The notes: generated by a model from the letters alone, not told the origin. Shown: positions 49,849 through 58,360, numbered from the stretch's first letter. The stretch is 64,000 nucleotides of DNA from Arthrobacter sp. SX1312 (GCF_002929295.1 NZ_PJIM01000002.1:826191-890190); one strand, 5' to 3'. Numbers and translations: made by a program.

Positions 49849-50061
49849 TCAGGAGTCCCGCTTCGAGGTGAGGTAGGTCGACCCGTCCGGGTTGCGCACC
49901 ACCGTCCACTGCTGCAACTCCTCCTGCCTCGCCCGCTGCGCTTCGTCGTCGAGGTAGACGATCGGGCCCGTGGTACTGCCGCGCTGTGCAGGTCCGAAGA
50001 ACATGCGAAGTCTGCCCGTGGCCTGCATGAAGCGGGTCGACAGCGGATCCTTCGCGCTCAT
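49849..50061 (-). CDS. Small hypothetical protein
   Basis: A 70-residue basic protein (MSAKDPLSTRFMQATGRLRM) with the middle FFGPAQRGSTTGPIVYLDDE and a C-terminal QWTVVRNPDGSTYLTSKRDS, which looks like a small beta-rich domain. The ATG at 50061 follows GGAAGCA (AAAGGAAGCA on the minus strand), a good ribosome-binding site. No family is recognised. Confidence 0.6.
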   Translation of the reverse strand: MSAKDPLSTRFMQATGRLRMFFGPAQRGSTTGPIVYLDDEAQRARQEELQQWTVVRNPDGSTYLTSKRDS

Positions 50062-50178
50062 TGCTTCCTTTCGGCGTCCCGAGCAGGAGGTCGTCCTCCG
50101 TGGTGCTCTCCGGTCGGAGGCAGGGAACTACTCATCAGGATACTCGTCATCCCGTGTGAGGAGGGCGGCGTCCGGCGC

Positions 50179-50598
50179 CTAGGAGAAGTTCTCCGTCGTC
50201 ATGAATCCGTGTCCGCGCCGCACCAGGTCCTCGAGCACGGCGAGGTCGACGGCGGCGAGCGAGGTGACGTATAGGCACCCGGCGCCGCGCCGGTGCTTGC
50301 CGAGGTGCGGCAGCAGCTCCTCCACCCCTGGTGCGGCGAGCAGGCCGTAGAGCGCCTGCGCCGTCGACCGTGGCGAGAATCCCACGGAGAGGGCATCGCC
50401 CTCGTGACCCGAGGCATACCGGTAGTGGTACCGGCCGAAACCGATCATCGAGGAACCCCACATGACGGCGCGCTCGCCCGTCACCCGGCCCATGAGGTCG
50501 AGCAGGACCAGCGCGTCGGCACGTCGCGTGGGATGCGCGATCGTGTCGATGAACGAGCGCGGGTCCTGATCCGTCGGCTGTGTCAGCAGTTCTGCCAC
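50179..50598 (-). CDS. DUF1801 (YdhG-like) protein
   Basis: A 139-residue protein with the DUF1801 pattern: TIAHPTRRADALVLLDLMGRV, VMWGSSMIGFGRYHYRYASG, FSPRSTAQALYGLLAAPG, and a late GCLYVTSLAAVDLAVLEDLV. The fold is a small alpha/beta domain of unknown activity, widespread in bacteria. It is divergent from the SPL-family gene with a 130-base gap. Confidence 0.85.
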   Translation of the reverse strand: MAELLTQPTDQDPRSFIDTIAHPTRRADALVLLDLMGRVTGERAVMWGSSMIGFGRYHYRYASGHEGDALSVGFSPRSTAQALYGLLAAPGVEELLPHLGKHRRGAGCLYVTSLAAVDLAVLEDLVRRGHGFMTTENFS

Positions 50599-50729
50599 GG
50601 TCCGGCCGCCTTTCCCAGGGGCGCGCCGTCGGCGCCTGTGCAGCCACAGTAGACGGGCCCGCGGCCCTCCGGAAGTGTCGGTGGCGGCAGGTACCGTCGG
50701 GGATAACGACGGACACTTCGAAGGGTTGC

Positions 50730-51797
50730 ATGCTCCAGGCCAACAAGCTGCTTCAGATCAGCCGCATCTACGTCGAGCCGGCTGCGGCTGCCCTGCCCCG
50801 CGGCCAGGAGATCCTCGCACGGTGGCCGGACGCCGACGTCGTCGAGGTGGCGAGCCACTGGCGTATCCCGGAACTCAGCGGGGACGAGGCGAATGTGCGC
50901 CGATGGGTCCGCATCAAGACCGAGGCCCTGATCATCGGCGTCAAGAAGTCGCTCACCGCGAAACCCAACGGGAGGTCGGCGGACTTCATCGCCCCTTCGA
51001 CGGCGAACGGCTGCGCCATGGCGTGTGCCTACTGCTACGTCCCGCGCCACAAGGGCTACAGCAACCCCATCACCGTGTTCGCCAACATCGACCAGATCAG
51101 CGGCTACCTCGAACGGCACGTGGCGCGTCAGGGCATGAAGCTGGAGCCCAACCAGTGTGACGACCAGGCCTGGGTGTACGACATCGGGGAGAACAGCGAC
51201 TGCTCGGTGGACGCGCTCGTCAGCGACAACGTGCGGGACCTCGTCGACCTGTACCGGGACCTGCCGACCGCCAAGCTCTCCTTCGCCACCAAGTACGTGA
51301 ACCGGGACCTGCTCGCCTGGGACCCCCAGGAACGCACCCGCATCCGCTTCTCCCTCATGCCCGAGAAGCTCGCCCGAACCGTGGACGTGCGCACCACGCC
51401 GGTCGCGGAGCGCATCGCCGCGATCAACGACTTCGTGGAGGCGGGCTACGAGGTGCACGTCAACTTCTCTCCCGTGATCATCACGCCCGGCTGGCAGGAC
51501 GACTGGCGCGAGCTCTTCGGCCAGCTCGACGCCGCGCTGTCACCCGCGGCCAAGAGCCAGCTCGCGGCGGAGGTCATCTTCCTGACCCACAACCAGCAAC
51601 TGCACGAGGTCAACCTCGGGTGGCATCCGCAGGCCGAGGAGATCCTGTGGCGGCCGGACCTCCAGGAGACCAAGCAGTCCCAGAACGGGTTCACGAACGT
51701 ACGCTACGTCGCCTATGACAAGCGGGGCTATCTCGACGAGTTCCTCCGCCTCGCCGACGCGCAGCTGCCCTACTGCCGGATCCGCTATGCCTTCTAG
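50730..51797 (+). CDS. Spore photoproduct lyase-family radical SAM protein
   Basis: A 355-residue radical SAM enzyme. The 4Fe-4S cysteine motif is CAMACAYCYVPRHKGYSNP (CxxxCxxC) near residue 93. The barrel follows with VYDIGENSDCSVDALVSDNV, LSFATKYVNRDLLAWDP and VHVNFSPVIITPGWQDDW. It resembles the SPL-family proteins of non-sporulating actinobacteria and differs from true SplB, so its substrate need not be spore photoproduct; repair of a DNA lesion by 5'-deoxyadenosyl radical is an inference. The ATG at 50730 follows GAAGGGTTGC. Confidence 0.88.
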   Translation: MLQANKLLQISRIYVEPAAAALPRGQEILARWPDADVVEVASHWRIPELSGDEANVRRWVRIKTEALIIGVKKSLTAKPNGRSADFIAPSTANGCAMACAYCYVPRHKGYSNPITVFANIDQISGYLERHVARQGMKLEPNQCDDQAWVYDIGENSDCSVDALVSDNVRDLVDLYRDLPTAKLSFATKYVNRDLLAWDPQERTRIRFSLMPEKLARTVDVRTTPVAERIAAINDFVEAGYEVHVNFSPVIITPGWQDDWRELFGQLDAALSPAAKSQLAAEVIFLTHNQQLHEVNLGWHPQAEEILWRPDLQETKQSQNGFTNVRYVAYDKRGYLDEFLRLADAQLPYCRIRYAF

Positions 51798-51817
51798 CGC
51801 TCGACGCCGCGCGCGTC

Positions 51818-51853
51818 GCCGCACTGGCCCCGTCCGCCGCACTGGCCCCGTCC
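51818..51853. repeat. Two exact tandem copies of an 18-bp unit
   Basis: GCCGCACTGGCCCCGTCC occurs twice directly in tandem at 51818-51835 and 51836-51853, in the gap before the GH26-like lipoprotein gene. It is non-coding and probably arose by slippage; it may vary in copy number between strains. Confidence 0.85.
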
Positions 51854-51893
51854 GCGGCGCCGGGCCGGGGCCGACCGACGGTACATTGTCACC

Positions 51894-53051
51894 GTGGTCT
51901 CAAACCTTGCGCGCCTCGTCACGGCGCTGTTGCTCCTCTGCCTGTGCGCCTGCAACATCAACCCTGCCGCCGTCGCCTGCGACCCCATCGATGGCCGGAA
52001 CCTCGCGCCGGCCGAGGGCACGCTCATGGGCGTGAACCTGGAGTGGGGGAGGGAGACCCTCGCCGAGTACGCGGACAAGCTCGGCGAGCGCCCTGCCGTG
52101 GCCGTGACCTTCGCGGACTTCCCGTTCGCCCCGGAGGACCTCGTCAGTGCCGCCGCCGAGCAGGCGCGACAGACGGGAGCCATGCTCCTGCTGACGCTGG
52201 AGCCCGTGGATGGTCTGGCCGCCGTCACCGACGAGCGCGCGGGGGAGCTCGCGGCCCTGCTCGCGGGCTTCAACACCAGCGGGGTGCCGGTCATCGTGAG
52301 GTTCGCCCACGAGATGAACGGCTCCTGGTACGTCTGGGGGCAGCAGCCCGGCGAGTACATCGAGGCCTTCCGCCGCGTGGCCGACGCCGTCCACGCCGAC
52401 GCCCCGGGGTCCGCGATGATGTGGGCCCCGAACTACGGCGGCGGCTATCCCTTCGCCGGGGGCGCCCAGGAGTCCCTCCCCGGAGCCGCCGGCTTCCCGG
52501 CGCTCGACACCACCGGGGACGGCGTGCTGACCGCGCTCGACGACCCCTACGCGCCCTACTACCCCGGCGACGACGCCGTCGACTGGGTCGGCGTGACCAT
52601 CTACCACTGGGGGAGCACCTACCCCTGGGGCGAGAGCGAGATGCCCGAGGAGGGCAAGTTCGTCGCCCAGCTCACCGGCACCTACGACGGCGCCAACGGC
52701 GACGAGACGATGCTCCCCGACTTCTACGCCGAGTACGGCGTGGGCCACGGCAAACCCGTCGCCATCCCGGAGACCGCGGCGCTCGTCCGCGATGACATCG
52801 GCGGCCTGCGAACCCTGAACATCAAGCGTGCCTGGTGGCAGCAGGTCTTCGACCCGGCCATCCAGGAGCGCCTCCCGCGACTCGCGATGGTCAACTGGTT
52901 CGAGTGGAACAAGGTCGAACCCGAGGTGGGCTCGGCCGTGGACTGGACCGTCGTCGAGGATCCCGCGATCCGCGCCGAGTTCACGGCCGCGCTGCCCGAC
53001 TGGTACCGGTTCGCCGACGAGCCCGAGGACTGCGGGGAGCCGCTGTCATGA
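51894..53051 (+). CDS. GH26-like lipoprotein glycoside hydrolase
   Basis: A 385-residue exported protein. It begins at a GTG with a lipoprotein signal peptide (VTALLLLCLCACN; lipobox LCAC near residue 17), so it is likely anchored to the outer face of the membrane. The catalytic GH26 motifs are VIVRFAHEMNGSWYVWGQQ (acid/base Glu) and KPVAIPETAALVRDD (nucleophile Glu), with NWFEWNK near the end. It is a diverged paralogue of the enzyme at 36082 but lacks the extra beta-sandwich. The likely substrate is a beta-mannan or beta-glucan. The next gene (DUF2071) overlaps its stop, so both are one operon. Confidence 0.85.
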   Translation: MVSNLARLVTALLLLCLCACNINPAAVACDPIDGRNLAPAEGTLMGVNLEWGRETLAEYADKLGERPAVAVTFADFPFAPEDLVSAAAEQARQTGAMLLLTLEPVDGLAAVTDERAGELAALLAGFNTSGVPVIVRFAHEMNGSWYVWGQQPGEYIEAFRRVADAVHADAPGSAMMWAPNYGGGYPFAGGAQESLPGAAGFPALDTTGDGVLTALDDPYAPYYPGDDAVDWVGVTIYHWGSTYPWGESEMPEEGKFVAQLTGTYDGANGDETMLPDFYAEYGVGHGKPVAIPETAALVRDDIGGLRTLNIKRAWWQQVFDPAIQERLPRLAMVNWFEWNKVEPEVGSAVDWTVVEDPAIRAEFTAALPDWYRFADEPEDCGEPLS

Positions 53052-53797
53052 CCGCCGAACCCCATCAGGGCCCGGACCGGTACCTCGCCCCGGAGCTGCC
53101 ACGCCCCGTGATCATGGACCAGTACTGGGCGGACGCCGTCTTCCTCCACTGGCGGATCGACGCCGCGGTCGTCGCCGGGTTCATGCCGCCCGGCGTCGTG
53201 CCGGACGAGGTGGACGGCTCCTCCTGGGTGGGACTGATCGGCTTCCGGATGATCGGTGCGGGACTGGGCCGCGGCCTGCCCGTCCCGTACGTCGGGTCGT
53301 TCACCGAGATCAACGTCCGGCTCTACTCACGCGGCCCCGACGGCGTCCGCGGCGTCGTGTTCGTGACGCTGGATGCCTCCCGCCTTGCCGTCGTCCTCGC
53401 CGCCCGCGCCGGCGGAATCCCCTACGTGTGGTCGAAGTGCGCGCCGCTCGCGCGTGGGGAGGGTGAGCGCGGGGAGTACGGGTACGACGTCGCCCGGTAC
53501 CGGCGGCAGGCCCGCTCCCGCTTCGCCGTGCGGCCAGACACGGGCGCGACGGCGGCGGACGCGCTGTCCCTGGAGCTCACCGCGCGCTTCGGGCTGCACA
53601 GCGTCCTCGCCGGACGCACCCTCTACATCCCCAACACCCACACCCCCTGGCCGCTCCACCCCGCCACCCTGACGGAGCTCGACGATGGGCTGCTCGCCGC
53701 GGCGGGGCTCCACGTGGACGGTCCGCCGGAGTCCGTGCTGTTCTCGCCCGGCGTGCAGACGCAGTTCGGGAAGCCTCGCGTGGTCCACCGTCCCTGA
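53048..53797 (+). CDS. DUF2071 family protein
   Basis: A 249-residue protein with the DUF2071/YqjF pattern: MDQYWADAVFLHWRIDAAVV, then FMPPGVVPDEVDGSSWVGLI, VPYVGSFTEINVRLYSRGPD, and GVVFVTLDASRLAVVLAARA. The fold is a beta-rich ligand-binding domain (acetoacetate-decarboxylase-like) of unknown activity. It starts within the stop of the GH26-like gene (ATGA overlap), so co-expression is certain, although a common function is not obvious. Confidence 0.88.
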   Translation: MTAEPHQGPDRYLAPELPRPVIMDQYWADAVFLHWRIDAAVVAGFMPPGVVPDEVDGSSWVGLIGFRMIGAGLGRGLPVPYVGSFTEINVRLYSRGPDGVRGVVFVTLDASRLAVVLAARAGGIPYVWSKCAPLARGEGERGEYGYDVARYRRQARSRFAVRPDTGATAADALSLELTARFGLHSVLAGRTLYIPNTHTPWPLHPATLTELDDGLLAAAGLHVDGPPESVLFSPGVQTQFGKPRVVHRP

Positions 53798-53919
53798 CCC
53801 TCGGACCCCTCCTGTCCGCTCCCGCCGCGTCCTGCGGGGCGGTGCTCGACGGGGGCATCACGGTCGAGGACGACCGGCCCGCGAGCGGGGCCGAGTACAG
53901 CCGGGGCCTGTGCTTCTCA

Positions 53920-53951
53920 CCGGGGCGTAGCGTCATGACGCTACGCCCCGG
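53920..53951. terminator. 32-bp perfect palindrome between convergent genes
   Basis: CCGGGGCGTAGCGTCA is followed directly by its reverse complement. As RNA it gives a 14-bp stem with a CATG loop in both directions. It lies between the DUF2071 stop and 10 bases before the SDR stop, so it is best read as a bidirectional terminator. No U-run is present. Confidence 0.8.
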
Positions 53952-53960
53952 CCGGCACCG

Positions 53961-54659
53961 TCACGCGCGTGCGATGCCCGAGGGCCGGATGCTGAGTGTC
54001 TCGATCGTCGATTCGCGGGTCGCGTCCACGGCGAGGCGTACGGCCCGGGCTACCTGGTCCGGCTGGATCCACGCCTCGGGCCGGTAGTCCCTGCCCTCCC
54101 AGGTATGCAGTTCCTCCTGCATGTCCGTGGCGACCCTGCCGGGATGGATGGAGCTGACCCGGACGCCGTGCGGGCGCTCCTCCTCGCGCAGGGCGTCCGT
54201 GAGGGCGCGCAGCGCGAACTTGGTGCCGCTGTACGCGGCGGAACCCGCCCCGGAACTGTAGCCGGAGCCGCTGTTGATGGCGATGACCTGGCCGCCGGCC
54301 GCGCGCAGGGCCGGGAGCAGCGCCTTCGTGAGGGCGGCCACCGCGAACACGTTGACCTCGAAGCTCTCGCGCCAGGCGTCGTCGGACAGCTCCGCGACCG
54401 ACCCCATCCGCAGGACACCCGCGGAGTGGACGAGGACGTCCAGTCGCGGGATGCCGGCGACCGCGGCGGCCACCTGGCCGGAATCGCGCAGTTCCGCGGC
54501 GAACGGTTCCGCGGAGGGGAACGACGCCGACAGCTCCGCGAGGGCGGTCAGGTCACGTCCGCCGAGCAGCAGGTGGTGCGTGGTGCCGAGCTCGTCGGCG
54601 ATGGCACGGCCGATGCCGCGGGAGGCGCCCGTGATGAGGGCGACGGGAGAGGAGGCCAT
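53961..54659 (-). CDS. Short-chain dehydrogenase/reductase
   Basis: A 232-residue SDR. The cofactor motif is ALITGASRGIGRAIADELG, the NxxxG equivalent is VLVHSAGVLRMG, and the active site comes as INSGSGYSSGAGSAAYSGTKFALRAL (Ser, YxxxK). The C-terminal part (VRVSSIHPGRVATDM) is the substrate region. It is NAD(P)-dependent; substrate unknown. It is monocistronic and ends at the 32-bp palindrome. Confidence 0.92.
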   Translation of the reverse strand: MASSPVALITGASRGIGRAIADELGTTHHLLLGGRDLTALAELSASFPSAEPFAAELRDSGQVAAAVAGIPRLDVLVHSAGVLRMGSVAELSDDAWRESFEVNVFAVAALTKALLPALRAAGGQVIAINSGSGYSSGAGSAAYSGTKFALRALTDALREEERPHGVRVSSIHPGRVATDMQEELHTWEGRDYRPEAWIQPDQVARAVRLAVDATRESTIETLSIRPSGIARA

Positions 54660-54783
54660 GCCCTCACCCTAGCAACGGGCTGTTCACCCGCCGGGCGTGC
54701 TTTGACAATGAAGTCCACGTCACACAAAATCGCCTGACAACAAAAGTTCACTGGGGGACAACTTCAGAGAGATGAGAGGGCAC

Positions 54784-55221
54784 ATGCCTGACGTGAATCC
54801 ACCCCATGAGATCCTCACGGAGGCCGAGGTCCTCGCGGCAGCCGACGCGCTCGTGACCGCTTTCCGCGCGACGGACACCGAGGCGTACTTCCGGTGCTTC
54901 GCCCCGGACGCCACCTTCGTGTTCCACACGGAGCCCCGCCGGCTCGAGGACAGGGCCGCCTACGAGGAGCTGTGGGCGGGGTGGATGGCGGATGGCTGGC
55001 GCGTGACGGACTGCATCAGCAGCGGTCCCCGCGTGCAGGTGGTCGGGACCACGGCGATCTTCACCCATCACGTCCGGACGACCACCTCGGTCGGAGGCGC
55101 GACCGGGACGACCAGCGAGCGGGAGACGATCGTGTTCCGCCGCGCCGGGTCCTCGATCGAGGCCGTCCACGAACACCTGAGCCCCGCCCTCGAAGACCCC
55201 ACGGAAGAGAGCGCAGCATGA
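54784..55221 (+). CDS. SnoaL-like (NTF2-fold) small protein
   Basis: A 145-residue protein of the NTF2/SnoaL fold: helix LAAADALVTAFRATDTEAYFRCFAPDATFVFHTEP, cone-forming strands VVGTTAIFTHHVRTTTSVGG, and the closing REETIVFRR-type block (SERETIVFRRAGSSIEAVHEH). Such proteins bind small hydrophobic ligands or act as isomerases/hydratases. I chose the ATG at 54784; an upstream in-frame ATG at 54772 is possible. Its stop overlaps the start of the permease gene (ATGA), making it the first gene of a three-gene operon. Confidence 0.8.
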   Translation: MPDVNPPHEILTEAEVLAAADALVTAFRATDTEAYFRCFAPDATFVFHTEPRRLEDRAAYEELWAGWMADGWRVTDCISSGPRVQVVGTTAIFTHHVRTTTSVGGATGTTSERETIVFRRAGSSIEAVHEHLSPALEDPTEESAA

Positions 55222-56633
55222 CGCAGGCCTCCCGGACCTCGGCGTATCGGCGCCTGTCCGACCACCTCGACAAGAACTCCGACGGGTACGGCCCCCTCCG
55301 CGGCACGCTCGGGACCGCGCGCATGGGCATGATCTGGCTCGCCGCCAACCTCGTCGTGACCACCCTGCTCACCGGGACGCTCTTCGTCCCGGGCATCAGC
55401 TGGGGCCTCGCGGTCGGCATGATCGTCCTCGGGACCCTGATCGGCGGCTCGGTGCTGGTGCTGGTCGGGAACATGGGCACCCGGACCGGCCTGGCCACGA
55501 TGTCGCTCACGAAGGGTTCCTTCGGGCTCCGCGGCTCCTTCCTCCCGGTCGCCGCGAACGTGATCATCCTGATGGGCTGGAGCTGGGTCCAGGCGATGCT
55601 CGCGGGGGTCACGGTCAATTTCCTCGTCGAGCAGGCCACCGGCTTCTCCAGCCCGGTGCTGTTCTCCGTCCTCTGCCAGCTGCTCGTGGTCTGCCTCGCG
55701 ATCTTCGGCCACACGGGGATCGCCCGCGTGGAGCCGTGGCTCGCCCTCGTGATCCTCGCCTTCATGGCCTACATCTTCACCACGGCGTTCCTCGCGTACG
55801 GTCCGGCGGACTTCGCGGCGATCCCGCAGGACGCCGCCGCCGGGTGGACGCCCGTCGCGACGCTCGACGTCGTCATCGCGACCGCCATCTCGTGGACCGT
55901 CCTCTCCGCAGAGTTCAACCGCCTCGCCCGGACGCAGGCAGCCGGCATGATCGGTTCCGGGGTGGGCTACGTCCTGTCCACGGTCCTCGCCATGACCCTC
56001 GGCGCCACGGCCATCGGCTACGTGGTGCTCGACGGCGGCGAGGCCGTTCCCTTCGACCCCACCGTGATCGTCGCCGCCTTCGGCGCACCGCTGGCCGTCG
56101 TGATCTTCCTGTCCGTCATGGCGACGAACACCATGGTGGTGTACGGGATGGTCGCCTCCGTGGTGAACATGGCGCCGTCGCGCCGCGTCACGTTCCTCCC
56201 GACGGCGATCGTCCTCGGCGTGATCTCGATCCTCGGCTCCACGTGGCTGGCCCTCCTCGACCAGTTCACCGCCTTCCTGACGGTGATCGGCGCACTGTTC
56301 ATCCCGGTCTTCGCCGTCATGCTCGTCGACTACTACGTGCTGAAGTCGCGCCACTACGGACGCGACATCCTGCGCGCCCGTGGCGGGGAGTACTGGTACC
56401 GCGGGGGAGTCAACATCGCCGCCGTGCTGGTGTGGCTGGTCGGGGCGGGCGCCTCCCTGCTGCTGACCTACCGTGTCCCGAGCCCCATCGGCGCAACGAT
56501 CCCCACCTTCGTGCTCTCGGCCGTGCTGTACCTGGCCTGGGCAGCGGCCACCGGGCGGATCGACCGCACGCGGCGCCCCCACGTCCACCTGCTCGACCTG
56601 CCGGAGGAAAGCCCCGCCCGTGCGGATCGTTGA
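55218..56633 (+). CDS. NCS1-family (purine-cytosine permease-like) transporter
   Basis: A 471-residue transporter with about 12 helices and the NCS1 features: an N-terminal LGTARMGMIWLAANLVVTTLL, a central LTKGSFGLRGSFLPVAANVI and FLTVIGALFIPVFAVMLVDYYVLKSRHY near the end. NCS1 carriers import nucleobases, hydantoins or vitamins with Na+ or H+. Being between a SnoaL-like protein and a cyclase-family hydrolase, it probably imports a cyclic compound for ring opening. The substrate cannot be named. The gene overlaps its neighbours on both sides. Confidence 0.9.
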   Translation: MTQASRTSAYRRLSDHLDKNSDGYGPLRGTLGTARMGMIWLAANLVVTTLLTGTLFVPGISWGLAVGMIVLGTLIGGSVLVLVGNMGTRTGLATMSLTKGSFGLRGSFLPVAANVIILMGWSWVQAMLAGVTVNFLVEQATGFSSPVLFSVLCQLLVVCLAIFGHTGIARVEPWLALVILAFMAYIFTTAFLAYGPADFAAIPQDAAAGWTPVATLDVVIATAISWTVLSAEFNRLARTQAAGMIGSGVGYVLSTVLAMTLGATAIGYVVLDGGEAVPFDPTVIVAAFGAPLAVVIFLSVMATNTMVVYGMVASVVNMAPSRRVTFLPTAIVLGVISILGSTWLALLDQFTAFLTVIGALFIPVFAVMLVDYYVLKSRHYGRDILRARGGEYWYRGGVNIAAVLVWLVGAGASLLLTYRVPSPIGATIPTFVLSAVLYLAWAAATGRIDRTRRPHVHLLDLPEESPARADR

Positions 56634-57270
56634 CCTGTCCCAGCCGGTCCACACCGGGATGCAGGTCTATCCAGGGGACCCGGAGGTCACGCTGACCACG
56701 GTGGCCACCGTCGTCGAGGACGGCTACCAGGTGGCATCCCTGCACGCCGGCTCCCACACCGGGACCCACCTCGATGCCCCCCTCCATTCGATCCCCGGAG
56801 GGCGGGCGGTGGACGACATCGACCTCGCCCGGCTCGTGGGGTCCGCGAGGATCGTGCGGTGCACGGGTCTCGCCGCCCGCGAGATGATCCCGTGGTCCGC
56901 CGTGGCCGACCAGCTCGAGGACCTCGACGGCGTCGCCATGGTGCTTTTCCGCACGGACTGGTCCGAGCACTTCGGGACGGAGCGCTACCTCGAGCACCCG
57001 GTCCTCGCGGCCGAGGTGGCCCGGCAGCTGCTCGCCGCCGGGATCACCGTGGTCGGCGTCGACACCCTCAACCCGGACGCCACCCTCGACAACGGGGACG
57101 ATCTGCCGTTCCACACCGTCTTCCTCGGCGCGGACGGGGTGATCGTCGAGAACCTCGCGAACCTGGCGCAGGTCACCTGGGACCGCCCGCTGGTGTCGGT
57201 ACTCCCGCTCGCCCTGGCCGGGACGGACGGCGCGCCCGTCCGAGCCGTCGCGATGCAGCCGGACGCCTGA
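56620..57270 (+). CDS. Cyclase-family (KynB/isatin-hydrolase-like) metal hydrolase
   Basis: A 216-residue hydrolase. It has the family signature HTGTHLDAPLH near residue 45, which binds a divalent metal, plus ATLDNGDDLPFHTVFLGADG and VIVENLANLAQV near the C-terminus. The start begins VRIVDLSQPVHTGMQVYPGDP, typical of kynurenine formamidase-like and isatin hydrolase-like enzymes that open amide or lactam bonds. The GTG start at 56620 overlaps the permease end by 14 bases, with GGAGG upstream. Together with the permease it likely breaks a cyclic amide or formamide compound. Confidence 0.9.
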   Translation: MRIVDLSQPVHTGMQVYPGDPEVTLTTVATVVEDGYQVASLHAGSHTGTHLDAPLHSIPGGRAVDDIDLARLVGSARIVRCTGLAAREMIPWSAVADQLEDLDGVAMVLFRTDWSEHFGTERYLEHPVLAAEVARQLLAAGITVVGVDTLNPDATLDNGDDLPFHTVFLGADGVIVENLANLAQVTWDRPLVSVLPLALAGTDGAPVRAVAMQPDA

Positions 57271-57338
57271 CGGCTCCCGGGCGATCGTGCCCGGCGCGGC
57301 GGCCCCGGGCCGTGACCGATCGGCGGGGCCCGGCACCC

Positions 57339-57399
57339 CACGGGACCGGGAGGGTCCCGTGACGCGGACGCCCGCGCCCCCCGGAGGGAACGCGGGCGT
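57339..57399. terminator. Two consecutive hairpins between convergent genes
   Basis: CACGGGACC at 57339-57347 pairs with GGTCCCGTG at 57353-57361 (5-nt loop). ACGCCCGCG at 57368-57376 pairs with CGCGGGCGT at 57391-57399. Both lie between the cyclase stop and the aldo/keto reductase stop, suggesting one terminator for each direction or a strong double stop. Confidence 0.7.
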
Positions 57400-57420
57400 G
57401 CGACGCGGACGTGGTGCCGG

Positions 57421-58284
57421 TCAGTCGGTGCGGGAGAGCATCGCGATCTCGTCGGAGGACAGCTCAAGCTCCTCGGCGCGGGCCGAATCCTGGATGCTCT
57501 CCGGGCGGGATGCGCCCGGGATGGGGATGACCGTCGGTGCCAGGGCGAGCTCCCAGGCCAGGCACACCTGCTGGGGGCTGACACCGTGCGCGTCGGCGAT
57601 CTCCTGGAAGGGCGTGAACTGCTCGCCGAGCCCGCCGGCCTTCTTGATGCCGCCGAGCGGGCTCCAGGGCAGGAAGGCGATGCCGTTCTCGCCGCAGTAA
57701 CGGAGCTCGTCCTCACTCGACCGGAAGGCGGGGGAGAACTGGTTCTGCACCGAGGCCAGGGCTCCGCCGAGGATCTCGTTCGCCTTCCGGATCTGGTGCA
57801 CGGTGGCGTTCGAGATACCGGCCATGCGGATGACGCCCTCGTCCAGGAGGTCCTTGAGGGCACCCACGGACTCCTCGTAGGGGACCTCGGGGTCCGGTCG
57901 GTGGAACTGGTAGAGGTCGATCGCGTCCCCGCCGAGCCGCTTGAGCGAGGCCTTCGCCGCCTCCTTCAAGTACTCGGGGCGGCCGTTCAGCGTCCACGAC
58001 CCGTCGCCCGGCCGAAGGTGCCCGCCCTTCGTGGCGACGAGGACGCCGGAGCTGTCCCCGCCGTAGTGGGCCAGCGCCTTCGCGATCAGCAGCTCGTTGT
58101 GGCCCACCTCGTCGGCGTCGCGGTGATAGGCGTCCGCGGTGTCGATCAGGGTGACACCGGCGTCGAGCGCAGCGTGGATGGTGCGGATGGAACGGTCCTC
58201 GTCGGGACGTCCCTCGATGGACATGGGCATGCCGCCCAGGCCGAGGGCGCTGACCGGGGTACCGCCGAGCGAGCGTTGCTGCAT
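57421..58284 (-). CDS. Aldo/keto reductase
   Basis: A 287-residue AKR of the IolS/YhdN-like branch. The catalytic Asp and Tyr are in GVTLIDTADAYHRDADEVG, Lys in VLVATKGGHLRPG, and His in LYQFHRPDPEVPY. The cofactor end is VIPIPGASRPESIQDSARAEELELS. I chose the ATG at 58284, which has AAAGGAG nine bases upstream; a longer frame adds 17 residues. It differs strongly from the AKR at 19048. Substrate unknown. Confidence 0.92.
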   Translation of the reverse strand: MQQRSLGGTPVSALGLGGMPMSIEGRPDEDRSIRTIHAALDAGVTLIDTADAYHRDADEVGHNELLIAKALAHYGGDSSGVLVATKGGHLRPGDGSWTLNGRPEYLKEAAKASLKRLGGDAIDLYQFHRPDPEVPYEESVGALKDLLDEGVIRMAGISNATVHQIRKANEILGGALASVQNQFSPAFRSSEDELRYCGENGIAFLPWSPLGGIKKAGGLGEQFTPFQEIADAHGVSPQQVCLAWELALAPTVIPIPGASRPESIQDSARAEELELSSDEIAMLSRTD

Positions 58285-58360
58285 TGTCGTTCTCCTTTGG
58301 ATAGACGTGCCGACCACATGGTAAGCACGCTTCACAGCCCGCGGGGAACCGGCTCCGGTA

